Shown one piece after another: positions 17,514 to 25,482 of a stretch of 54,928 bases of DNA. Both the position numbers and the translations under genes were made by a program. The stretch's first letter is position 1. Every line of letters starts with the position of its first letter. The stretch comes from an uncultured Bulleidia sp. (GTDB lineage: Bacteria; Bacillota_I; Bacilli_A; Erysipelotrichales; Erysipelotrichaceae): NCBI GenBank assembly GCA_934757945.1, contig CAKVLT010000002.1:1-54928 (forward strand), written 5' to 3'. The notes beneath the pieces were generated by a model, which did no database searches, had not been told where the DNA came from, and saw only the letters and a program-made list of their open reading frames with translations.

Positions 17514-20081
17514 TTATTTGTTGTCAGCGTCAATAGAGTTAGCAGCTGTTCTACCGGAAACGAAGATTTCAACGATAGCATTACCACCTAATCTGTTGCC
17601 ACCGTGGATACCACCAGTAACTTCACCTGCAGCATATAAGCCTTCGATGACATTACCCTTAGAATCCAGTACATGACGATCTGTATCTACTTTGATACCA
17701 CCCATTGTATGGTGAGTAGATGGAGCCATAACACGGATACGCAGTAATGTGCCTTCTAATGTGTAGTTGCCATTGTCATCTACTGTACCAACTGTAACAG
17801 TGGACTGACCCTTAGCTACACCATCACTTGGCTGTTTACCTGCAAGGATGTCCTTATCATAGGCTTCAATTGTACTGTAAATATCTTCAGGCTTAGCTTC
17901 CATGCCATATTTATCCAATACTTTCTGCATTTCTTCAGCACTGGATACATAGTATACTCTGCCTTCTACATCATCATGAGAGATTTCTACAGCCTTTGTG
18001 CCTTCATACTTATCATATGGATATGGATATGTGATAGCTGTATCTGCATTTGTGAATTCAAGGAATACACCCTGAGCTCCTTCAGCAGAAATACCATTCT
18101 GGAATTCACCTAAGGACAGAACATCACGTTCAGCAGATTCGTCAACGAAACGCTTACCTGTTGTAGGGTTGATATATACACCGTATAAACCATTACCGAA
18201 AGCAAGGTCACCATTATCTACCCAGGAGATAGGCATCATCTGTGTATAACCCATACCAACTGTATCCGCATCAGCTTCCTTGGCCATTTCAATACCATCA
18301 CCAACTAAAGAAGATCTGTTAGTTGTCTGTGTTGTCTTTGTGATGTAAGAGGAATCCCAGTATTCATTGGAATCCATAACTTCTTCGATATTGGAAGCAT
18401 AACCACCTGTAGCTAATACAACACCCTTATTGGCATGCATTGTAACTTCTGTACCATCATACATCTTACCTGTAACACCTGTAACCTTACCATCTTCAAT
18501 GATCAGATTTTCAGCTTTTACTCTTGTGAGAATCTTGTTGTCAGAAGCTGTCTTGGATGTCTTTAAAATCGTATTTTCTGTAGTAGCAAAATAGGTTCCC
18601 CAGTTACCTTTTCCATCCAGTTCGCCATTACCATCAAGGTCACAGCCAAGGTTAACGTTTTCTCTGTACCATAAAGCACCAATCAATGTAATAGCTAAGT
18701 TATCATTGAACTTGGCACCCTGATCTTCCAGCCATGTCTTTAAATCAGTACCTTCTTCACAGAACTGTTTTACAAGATCATAATCACCATAAATCCAGGA
18801 AGACTTATCATTGGACTGTCTTAATCCACCATAATATGTCTGGAAAATATGTAAGTTTACAGTAGAGAATAAAGTAAGATCTGTTTCCTTAGCACCTGCA
18901 GCAATCTTTGGATCAGCATAATCTACATATGCCTGAATTTCCTTCTTAAGAGCCTTTAATGTATCAAGATATTCTGCATGAACACCGGCTTTGGAAATTT
19001 CACTGATTTCACCAGGAACATATTCCTTATCTTTGAAGTAGTCTTCATCGAATGGTTCTTCATTCCAGTTCAGAATTGTCTTTAAAGTTTCCAGCTGACC
19101 CTGTGCAGCCTTTACCTTATTGTATTCTTTTCCGTCATAATCCCATACAGCTGTAGTAGCTTCAGGATCATTTGCGTCCCATACCAGGTAGTTCATAACA
19201 GCCTGGAACTGACCGCCGGATACCAGTGTATTACCACCAACTTCAGCATTTTCTTCTAATACAACAACACTGTCACCATTCTGAGCAGCCTGCGCAGCAG
19301 TACCCATACCGGCACCACCAGCACCAACAACTACTACATCATAAGTTTCTTCAATTGGGTCAGCTGCTGTATGAATCACAGTATTTGTCTTGAATCCGTC
19401 AAGATCACTTGCCTTAGCCTGTTCAGCCGCATCATTTAATGCGTCTTTAATTGCCTTGGATGTGAATGTAGCACCGGAAACGGTATCTACACCGGAACCA
19501 TTAGCAGCCTTGACATCTTCAAACATAATTTCGTAAGCAGGAGTACCTACACGATCTGTTTCCTTGGATTCCTTTACCTGAATATCGGAAATACCATCTT
19601 CAGTAAATGTAACATCCAGAGATACAGGACCATTGTAACCTTCAGCCTTACCTGTGTATGTACCAGCTGTATAAGTAACCGGAACATTTTCATGTGGTTT
19701 TGCACTGCCTAAAGCATCTACGTCAACACCACCGGACTTTAAAGCTTCGGTAACAGCTTCCATAATTGCATCAGAAGTAACAGTAGCTCCGGAAATCGCA
19801 TCAACATTTGGTGTGTTTGCATCAACGATTGCCTGAGGAATCTGTTCCAGTGCAGGATCAGCAATACCAGGTGTTTCATTTTGATCTGTAACAGTTACAG
19901 ATTTGATCTGTCCATCGGAATAGACTACTTCAACAGTAACATCACCCATTTTACCATTATGAGATGTACCTGTGAGAGTCTGACCGGAATCCTTCTTAGA
20001 GCATCCCGGCAGCGTTCCAAGGGCAAGGGCTGTTACGAATAATCCAGTAACAGCAGACTTGTAGCCAACATTTCTAGCCAT
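17514..20081 (-). CDS. Flavinylated lipoprotein reductase (two FMN_bind domains and a fumarate-reductase-like FAD domain)
   Basis: This 855-residue exported enzyme starts with a lipoprotein signal (LPGC, lipidated Cys27). Two FMN_bind domains follow, each with an ApbE-type flavinylation motif: DAISGAT ending at Thr100 and DTVSGAT ending at Thr205. From residue 247 there is an FAD_binding_2 domain with dinucleotide loop GAGGAG (253-258). The C-terminal HGGNRLGGNA carries the Arg typical of fumarate/urocanate/acrylate reductases. Two covalent FMNs probably feed electrons to FAD at the outer face of the membrane. The acceptor is unknown: fumarate, urocanate or another enoate. GGAGGG precedes the ATG. 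It is divergent from a MerR regulator. Confidence 0.88.
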   Translation of the reverse strand: MARNVGYKSAVTGLFVTALALGTLPGCSKKDSGQTLTGTSHNGKMGDVTVEVVYSDGQIKSVTVTDQNETPGIADPALEQIPQAIVDANTPNVDAISGATVTSDAIMEAVTEALKSGGVDVDALGSAKPHENVPVTYTAGTYTGKAEGYNGPVSLDVTFTEDGISDIQVKESKETDRVGTPAYEIMFEDVKAANGSGVDTVSGATFTSKAIKDALNDAAEQAKASDLDGFKTNTVIHTAADPIEETYDVVVVGAGGAGMGTAAQAAQNGDSVVVLEENAEVGGNTLVSGGQFQAVMNYLVWDANDPEATTAVWDYDGKEYNKVKAAQGQLETLKTILNWNEEPFDEDYFKDKEYVPGEISEISKAGVHAEYLDTLKALKKEIQAYVDYADPKIAAGAKETDLTLFSTVNLHIFQTYYGGLRQSNDKSSWIYGDYDLVKQFCEEGTDLKTWLEDQGAKFNDNLAITLIGALWYRENVNLGCDLDGNGELDGKGNWGTYFATTENTILKTSKTASDNKILTRVKAENLIIEDGKVTGVTGKMYDGTEVTMHANKGVVLATGGYASNIEEVMDSNEYWDSSYITKTTQTTNRSSLVGDGIEMAKEADADTVGMGYTQMMPISWVDNGDLAFGNGLYGVYINPTTGKRFVDESAERDVLSLGEFQNGISAEGAQGVFLEFTNADTAITYPYPYDKYEGTKAVEISHDDVEGRVYYVSSAEEMQKVLDKYGMEAKPEDIYSTIEAYDKDILAGKQPSDGVAKGQSTVTVGTVDDNGNYTLEGTLLRIRVMAPSTHHTMGGIKVDTDRHVLDSKGNVIEGLYAAGEVTGGIHGGNRLGGNAIVEIFVSGRTAANSIDADNK

Positions 20082-20134
20082 AGTAATTTTCCCTCCAAAA
20101 AAACTTGCAAATTATTTCACAAATTTATACTATA

Positions 20135-20165
20135 TTTTTAAACCCTGTAGTGGGTACAGAGTCAA
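20135..20165 (-). promoter_or_regulatory. MerR-type promoter of the flavoreductase gene
   Basis: On the minus strand TTGACT and TAAAAA are 19 bases apart, the over-long spacer typical of MerR-activated promoters. The spacer holds an inverted repeat, ACCC-TGTAGT-GGGT on the plus strand at 20142-20155. Confidence 0.65.
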
Positions 20166-20217
20166 TGCTTTTTCTATAAAAAATAGTTAAAAAGAGGGAA
20201 AAAAAGAGGAAACACCT

Positions 20218-21042
20218 ATGAAAATCAACGAGCTTTCCAAAATCACCTTTATTCACCCTGAAACAATACGTATGTATCGCAAGATGGGATTACTGCATCC
20301 AAAAAAATTAGAAAACGGGTATTATGAGTATTCCACACAGGATTTCGTTTCTCTTGTCTACCTCAGAAAACTCAGAGAATATAATTTTTCTATTGAAGAA
20401 ATACAGGAATATGAAGCTTCCTCCTATCAGGATCTTTTACAGGCATTAAGTCATAAAGAAATTGAACTCATGCAGAAAATAGAGTCACTAAAGAATGTAT
20501 TGAAAAGCATCAGCGGAGAAAAAAGGCATATTTCTGAAGTAATGCATTTACACGGCAACAGTGCTTCCATCATTCAGTCTGTAGATGATAAATATGATTT
20601 CTATTCCAAATCCTCTTATTTTCCTCAGCAAAACATTCCATCCTTCTATCTCAACACCACAAATCCAATTTTTATATCTAAAGACATCTTAAACGGCCCA
20701 ATAGAAGACAAAATTATTCCTATTGAAGTAGGCATAGGCACTTATAAATATATGCTGGATAATTATGATATACATGCAGAAACTTTGCCTGTTGATTATG
20801 TACTGGTACCTAACGGAAAGCAGATATGTCAGAGTTTGACATTATCTTCTTTTACCAATATCAATATACTGGATCTGAAACCAATGATGTCCTTAGCTAA
20901 AAAGCATCACTTCACATTTATCAGCGATACCACAGGGTATCTTGCAAGAATACGTTATGTAAACAACCATCCTGTGTATGATTTCAGAATCCGTGCATGT
21001 TATGAAAAGAACCCTGTTATTGATCCTTTAACGCAGTTCTGA
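20218..21042 (+). CDS. MerR-family transcriptional regulator
   Basis: This 274-residue regulator has an N-terminal MerR winged helix-turn-helix (INELSKITFIHPETIRMYRK, then the Gly-Tyr-Tyr-Tyr wing NGYYEYS), a dimerising coiled coil at about residues 75-110, and a roughly 150-residue C-terminal domain reminiscent of GyrI-like effector-binding domains. No Cys-rich metal site is evident, so a small organic ligand is likelier. It is divergent from the flavoreductase gene and the shared gap contains a MerR-type promoter, so it probably activates that gene. AGAGG precedes the ATG. Confidence 0.85.
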   Translation: MKINELSKITFIHPETIRMYRKMGLLHPKKLENGYYEYSTQDFVSLVYLRKLREYNFSIEEIQEYEASSYQDLLQALSHKEIELMQKIESLKNVLKSISGEKRHISEVMHLHGNSASIIQSVDDKYDFYSKSSYFPQQNIPSFYLNTTNPIFISKDILNGPIEDKIIPIEVGIGTYKYMLDNYDIHAETLPVDYVLVPNGKQICQSLTLSSFTNINILDLKPMMSLAKKHHFTFISDTTGYLARIRYVNNHPVYDFRIRACYEKNPVIDPLTQF

Positions 21043-21082
21043 AGCAGACTGTAAATTTTTTAAAAATATTTTAAAAAAGTAC

Positions 21083-21111
21083 TTGCATTATTATAGGGGG
21101 TTTAGTATTAT
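21083..21111 (+). promoter_or_regulatory. Promoter of the tRNA cluster
   Basis: TTGCAT and TATTAT are separated by 17 bases. The box lies 58 bases before tRNA-Ser and after the MerR gene. The leader 21112-21168 has no open frame. Confidence 0.55.
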
Positions 21112-21168
21112 AAGTGAGCGCTGATAAGGACAACAAAAAAAGTTAGCACAGTGCGCTTGGCAGAAATT

Positions 21169-21259
21169 GAGGAAATACTCAAGAGGCCGAAGAGGCGCCC
21201 CTGCTAAGGGCGTAGGTCGGGAAACCGGCGCGAGGGTTCAAATCCCTCTTTCCTCGCCA
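21169..21259 (+). tRNA. tRNA-Ser (anticodon GCU)
   Basis: The acceptor stem GAGGAAA pairs with TTTCCTC; the discriminator is G and CCA is encoded. The anticodon stem CGCCC/GGGCG encloses the loop CTGCTAA (anticodon GCT, reading AGC and AGU). A long variable arm is present, as expected for serine. Confidence 0.95.
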
Positions 21260-21265
21260 TACATT

Positions 21266-21342
21266 GGTTCTGTGGAGTAGTGGTTTATCTCGTCTCCCTG
21301 TCACGGAGAAGATCGCGAGTTCGAATCTCGTCAGAACCGCCA
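21266..21342 (+). tRNA. tRNA-Asp (anticodon GUC)
   Basis: The acceptor stem GGTTCTG pairs with CAGAACC, followed by G and an encoded CCA. The anticodon loop CTGTCAC gives GTC. It follows tRNA-Ser by 6 bases. Confidence 0.95.
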
Positions 21343-21345
21343 TTT

Positions 21346-21416
21346 GCGAGTGTAGTTCAATGGTAGAACGTCACCTTGCCAAGGTGAACACGGCAGTTCG
21401 ATTCTGCTCACTCGCT
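21346..21416 (+). tRNA. tRNA-Gly (anticodon GCC)
   Basis: The acceptor stem GCGAGTG pairs with CACTCGC, with discriminator T. The anticodon loop TTGCCAA gives GCC. Unlike its two neighbours, the 3' CCA is not encoded, so it must be added enzymatically. Confidence 0.95.
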
Positions 21417-21420
21417 CTGA

Positions 21421-21449
21421 AAAATCTTGTCGAAAGACAAGATTTTTTT
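21421..21449 (+). terminator. Terminator of the tRNA cluster
   Basis: An 11-bp perfect stem (AAAATCTTGTC) with a GAAA loop is followed by a T-run, 4 bases after tRNA-Gly. Confidence 0.9.
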
Positions 21450-21483
21450 ATACTCTTTCTTATTTAAAAAGATGAGGTTACCC

Positions 21484-22410
21484 TCATCTTGCATGAATAG
21501 CATAGAAATCAAAAATATCTTTCAGATACCTTTCAAAGATAGCATCCGGTGTGGAGAAGATTTCATGTTTGCTGTTCTTCACTTTAACAATCGTCACACA
21601 TCTTGTTTTTTTCTTTAAAAGATTCTGTGCAGCATTCTGTACCATGGAATCATATTCTGCCTGGAACAATAATACCGGCGTTTTCAGCTTTCCTGCATTT
21701 TTCATCATGTTAATGCAGGCAACTCTGGCTGCTTTTGCCCATCTCCATGTTGCACCCCATGTCTGGTAGGCTGAATCTTTCAGACGAAGATTAAACTGAT
21801 AGGAGTATCTTTCTTCGTCTGTACTGCTGCTTTCATTGTACCCGTATTTACCCGTCCATCCGCTTTGACCTGGCGCATAGTCATCATCCAGACGTTTGAC
21901 ATTGGCATACACACCTGCAAGATCAATAATCTGCGTAGGAATAGTACCGTAATTTATGGCAATCATAGGAGAAGACAATACTGCACAGGCAAAATCGTCA
22001 GGATATTTTTCCATATATAAAGTAGAAATACCTCCACCCATAGAATGAGCAAACAACATCTTCTTTTCATTTTTACAGATAGAAGACATATATTCATACA
22101 TCACAGAAACATCCTGTACATACTCCTCAAAACTGCCAACAGATACTCTTCTGTCTTCATATTCATTCACATTGCCACTTTTACCATGACCTCTTAATTC
22201 CAGAAAGAACACGGAATAGCCTTCCTGGTAAAATCTGTAGAATACTTCATGGTATTTTCCAAAGAACTCGCAGAACCCATGAATCATCAATATAGCTCCT
22301 TTGGCGTGTTCATGAAGGATGTGATAGGTATTTAAAGGAATCTCATCCACAGAATACAATGTATCCTGTATGACATGCGTATTAATCCACTCAGTCAGAT
22401 TCTTTTCCAT
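21484..22410 (-). CDS. Alpha/beta hydrolase, monoacylglycerol lipase/lysophospholipase-like
   Basis: This 308-residue serine hydrolase resembles PldB/monoglyceride lipases. It has the oxyanion-side motif MIHGFCEFFGKYHE, the nucleophile elbow AHSMGG, an acid residue in QAEYDSMV and a late His in KNSKHEIF. There is no signal peptide, so it acts inside the cell. I set the start at 22410, overlapping the phosphodiesterase gene by 20 bases; a longer frame would run deep into that gene. With the adjacent GDPD it suggests recycling of membrane-lipid fragments. It is the last gene of a six-gene operon. Confidence 0.85.
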   Translation of the reverse strand: MEKNLTEWINTHVIQDTLYSVDEIPLNTYHILHEHAKGAILMIHGFCEFFGKYHEVFYRFYQEGYSVFFLELRGHGKSGNVNEYEDRRVSVGSFEEYVQDVSVMYEYMSSICKNEKKMLFAHSMGGGISTLYMEKYPDDFACAVLSSPMIAINYGTIPTQIIDLAGVYANVKRLDDDYAPGQSGWTGKYGYNESSSTDEERYSYQFNLRLKDSAYQTWGATWRWAKAARVACINMMKNAGKLKTPVLLFQAEYDSMVQNAAQNLLKKKTRCVTIVKVKNSKHEIFSTPDAIFERYLKDIFDFYAIHAR

Positions 22411-23128
22411 AAAACACTTCTCTTGCAAGTTCCGGATAGTTGGTAATAATTGCATCTGCTCCATAGGCATCACATAACAACATCTGTTCTTTTGTATTGA
22501 TAGTCCAGACATTGACATCCATGCCGGCTTCATGCGCATCTTTTACCATATCCTTAAACCGAATGTTATACCCTGCAGGATGTAAGGCATTCACATGGTA
22601 TTTTTTTGCATATTCCACCACATCAATAATACCGTCACAATACAGGAAAGCCGTCTTAGCTTCAGGACACAATTGCTGAATACGTAAAATGGAATAGTGA
22701 TTGAACGAAGAATAAATGACTCTGTCTTCAAATCCCATTTCTTTTGTCAGCTGCAAAATAGCTTCTTCAATACCCTCATAATCCAGTTCTCCCGTCTTAA
22801 GCTCAATATTGATCATCAGATCTGTAGGTTTCAGCAGCTCAAACACTTCTTTCATGGTTGGAATACGTACAGTACCTGCTTCAGGATGGGTTTTTGAAAA
22901 GTCCAGCTGTTTTAATTCCTCCAGTGTATAGTCTTTCACAAACCCTTTTCCGTTACTTGTACGGTCAACAGTTTCATCGTGACAGACTACAATCTGTTTA
23001 TCCTTTGTAAACTGAATATCCAGTTCCACTCCGTCCGCCCCAAGCTCTGCTGCTTTCTTAAAAGATTCCAATGTGTTTTCCGGCATTGTCCCGGAGGCTC
23101 CTCTATGAGCCCAGATTGCGTGTTTCAT
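22391..23128 (-). CDS. Glycerophosphodiester phosphodiesterase
   Basis: This 245-residue GDPD-family TIM-barrel enzyme cleaves glycerophosphodiesters to glycerol 3-phosphate and an alcohol. Seen are the catalytic AHRGASGTMPENT with its His-Arg and Glu-Asn pairs, the metal-binding VELDIQ, and CHDETVDRTSNG. The C-terminal half keeps the family pattern (VWTINTKEQM, DAIITNYP). It has no signal peptide, unlike secreted GlpQ, so it is a cytoplasmic UgpQ-like form. The start at 23128 is chosen for AGAAGG upstream and for the AHRG motif at the usual distance. Confidence 0.92.
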   Translation of the reverse strand: MKHAIWAHRGASGTMPENTLESFKKAAELGADGVELDIQFTKDKQIVVCHDETVDRTSNGKGFVKDYTLEELKQLDFSKTHPEAGTVRIPTMKEVFELLKPTDLMINIELKTGELDYEGIEEAILQLTKEMGFEDRVIYSSFNHYSILRIQQLCPEAKTAFLYCDGIIDVVEYAKKYHVNALHPAGYNIRFKDMVKDAHEAGMDVNVWTINTKEQMLLCDAYGADAIITNYPELAREVFYGKESD

Positions 23129-23147
23129 ATAAGCCTTCTTTCTCACA

Positions 23148-24716
23148 TTAATGATTAAATGCATCAGGAAGATCGTTTTCCAGTAAAATCGTATCTTCCG
23201 GTGTGGCATTATTCCAGACATACTGGAATGCCTCTTTTACTTTACTGACAACCAGAACATTATCCATAGGAAATCCAACTTCCTGCAAACCTTCATAAAT
23301 TGGTTTTGTCTGTGTCTCACCTACCAGAATAACTATATCTGCACACCCCTTCATCAAAGTCCCGAAGCGATGATTGATTTCGTTTTGTTTAGGCCCAAGA
23401 TCTATCATACCTGGTGTGACAATAATACGTTTTCCAGGCATTCTGGATAAAACTTCCAGTGCCATGGCAGATCCACTCGGATTGGCATTAAAGGCATCAT
23501 CAATAAATCTGTAGCCGTTAATTTTCTTCAGTTCCAGTCTGTGTTCCACCTGCTTCATAGTCTTACATGCACGTTTAATGACTTCCCAGGATACCCCAAG
23601 ATGTCTTGCACATGCCACAGCAGATAAAATATTCAGAATATTCAGTTTTCCAAGCAGTTTTGTCTCTAACTCTACAGACTCCTCTTTAGTGACTACCGTA
23701 AAAGAGGAACCTGTTTTTGTATAGTGAATATTGACAGCTCTGTAAACCACATCTTCGCTGTCAATACCATAACTTACCACTTTGACAGAATTCTGTACTT
23801 TGTAGTTTCTGATAAATGCATTATCGTAGTTTAAAATGCCAAGACCGTCTGATGGAAGCTCTTCAATCATACGCATCTTTTCATGAACAATATTTTCCTG
23901 AGATCCAAAAGTATTTAAATGCTGAGGTCCTATGGAGGTCACCACCCCGATAGAAGGATGTACAAACTGCATCAGCTCTGAAATATCCCCCACATGATCT
24001 GCACCCATTTCACATACAAACACTTCATGAATAGGTTTCAGCATTTCACGTATAGTTCTTGTAATACCCATCGGTGTGTTAAAACTTGCTGGTGTCATCA
24101 GAGAATTGTACTGTTCACTCAGCATGGCCTGCATGATATTTTTGGTAGTTGTTTTACCATAGGAGCCTGTAATACCAATCTTAATCAGACCTGCATGATC
24201 ATTCAAAATTCTTTTTGCATCATTGAGATAGCTCTTCTGTACAGCCTTTTCAATCGGTGTTGTAATCCACCCCACAGGGAAAATAAGAACCCATGGGGCA
24301 AACCATGCAAAAGCACATAACAGTGCATATCCAAAAGATCCACTGGAAAAAGCAAGAATACACACCATACACATAACGCTCAGTATGATCAGTACCGCTA
24401 TCTGTCTTTTAACTCTTCCTGTATACACCAGTGGTTTAATATAGGTCTTTCCTTTTTCCATCGCAACAGAATATCCGCTCATCAGAACCAGAATCACCAT
24501 GAATACAAAAACAGGAAAATGGAAAATTCCTGCAAGAAGACCTGCAAATACCATTCCCAAAGGAAGAACATTGGAAGGTATGAGATCCTGTACAGATTCT
24601 TTCATCCACCCTTTATATCTGCCTGTTTCATAACGATTCTGCTGAAACATATGCAAAGCATGTTTCGACGGAATACACATGGCAACGCCACATAATATAC
24701 ATAGTATCCACTTCAT
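23148..24716 (-). CDS. Membrane-anchored Mur ligase (MurF-like)
   Basis: This 522-residue protein has an N-terminal membrane part with hydrophobic segments near residues 1-20, 48-82 and 105-150. A Mur ligase central domain follows with P-loop GITGSYGKTTTK near 180, then the C-terminal ligase domain (VEHRLELKKINGYRFIDDAFNANPSG). It resembles MurF, which adds D-Ala-D-Ala to UDP-MurNAc-tripeptide, but membrane helices replace the usual N-terminal UDP-substrate domain. The true acceptor may therefore be membrane-bound or the enzyme held at the membrane. It starts 4 bases after a hydrolase gene and ends 19 bases before GDPD. Family is confident, substrate uncertain. Confidence 0.8.
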   Translation of the reverse strand: MKWILCILCGVAMCIPSKHALHMFQQNRYETGRYKGWMKESVQDLIPSNVLPLGMVFAGLLAGIFHFPVFVFMVILVLMSGYSVAMEKGKTYIKPLVYTGRVKRQIAVLIILSVMCMVCILAFSSGSFGYALLCAFAWFAPWVLIFPVGWITTPIEKAVQKSYLNDAKRILNDHAGLIKIGITGSYGKTTTKNIMQAMLSEQYNSLMTPASFNTPMGITRTIREMLKPIHEVFVCEMGADHVGDISELMQFVHPSIGVVTSIGPQHLNTFGSQENIVHEKMRMIEELPSDGLGILNYDNAFIRNYKVQNSVKVVSYGIDSEDVVYRAVNIHYTKTGSSFTVVTKEESVELETKLLGKLNILNILSAVACARHLGVSWEVIKRACKTMKQVEHRLELKKINGYRFIDDAFNANPSGSAMALEVLSRMPGKRIIVTPGMIDLGPKQNEINHRFGTLMKGCADIVILVGETQTKPIYEGLQEVGFPMDNVLVVSKVKEAFQYVWNNATPEDTILLENDLPDAFNH

Positions 24717-24720
24717 TTCA

Positions 24721-25482
24721 TTACCCTTTCAAGAAAATATCTAATACTGCATTAAACCTGTCAGGCTGATGCCAGTACGCCCAGTGGTCATCTCCTTCAA
24801 AGATTGCCAGTCCTGCATCAGGCATTTTCTTTTCCATTTCCTGTCCCATCCATAAAGGAGCCGCAGTGTCCAGATTGCCCCATACAAGTAACACAGGACA
24901 CAGTACATCTTTCAATACCGGTGTCACATCATCATTAACCACTTTAACAAAGGTAGGTTTCATAATCCCTTTGGCATTTCTGTAATCTTCACTTCCTGCA
25001 TTTGCCTGTAGTTGCTGTAATTTCTTTGTGTTTCCTGTCACTTTCAGGAACCATTTCCCTGCTTTATAGGCATAAGTACGAATGTAAAAGTCTGCACCAT
25101 GTTTCGGCTTAATACCCGCCGCACCTGTCAGGCACATCTTTTTCACATCATGATGCAACGCCGCATAACGGATTGCCACTCTGCATCCAAAACTGTGACC
25201 TATGATAACAGGCCCATCCAGATGTAACTGCTGCATAAAGTCTTCTAAAAACTGTTCATATTCAATAACACCCCAGGCAACAGGAGGCAACCCAGATTCT
25301 CCATGTCCCGGAAAGTCCAGACTGTATACATGATATCTGTCCTTAAAGTGTTCCAGAATCAGACTCATCATTTCCTTATTCTGACCCCATCCATGCAATA
25401 AAACCATAGGTTCCCCCTGACCTGCTTCAATATAGGCAGTCTTTACTTCTTTGCATGTCAGCCATTTTGTTGTATATGTCAT
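24721..25482 (-). CDS. Alpha/beta hydrolase
   Basis: This 253-residue alpha/beta hydrolase carries the oxyanion motif LLHGWGQN, nucleophile elbow GHSFGCR, a candidate acid in WGNLDTAAP and the late His in GDDHWAYWHQP. The fold and size fit MhpC/BioH-type esterases; the substrate is unknown. There is no signal peptide. Its ATG overlaps the histidine-kinase stop as ATGA, so translation is coupled to the two-component system. A longer frame reads into the kinase gene and is rejected. Confidence 0.82.
   Translation of the reverse strand: MTYTTKWLTCKEVKTAYIEAGQGEPMVLLHGWGQNKEMMSLILEHFKDRYHVYSLDFPGHGESGLPPVAWGVIEYEQFLEDFMQQLHLDGPVIIGHSFGCRVAIRYAALHHDVKKMCLTGAAGIKPKHGADFYIRTYAYKAGKWFLKVTGNTKKLQQLQANAGSEDYRNAKGIMKPTFVKVVNDDVTPVLKDVLCPVLLVWGNLDTAAPLWMGQEMEKKMPDAGLAIFEGDDHWAYWHQPDRFNAVLDIFLKG

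Noticed and set aside
17514..20081. The repeated FMN_bind segments as an assembly duplication
   Set aside because: The two segments are only distantly similar in sequence, so they are two diverged domains, not a recent copy.
21112..21168. A small RNA or leader peptide before tRNA-Ser
   Set aside because: No open frame or clear fold is seen; it is most simply the trimmed 5' leader of the tRNA precursor.
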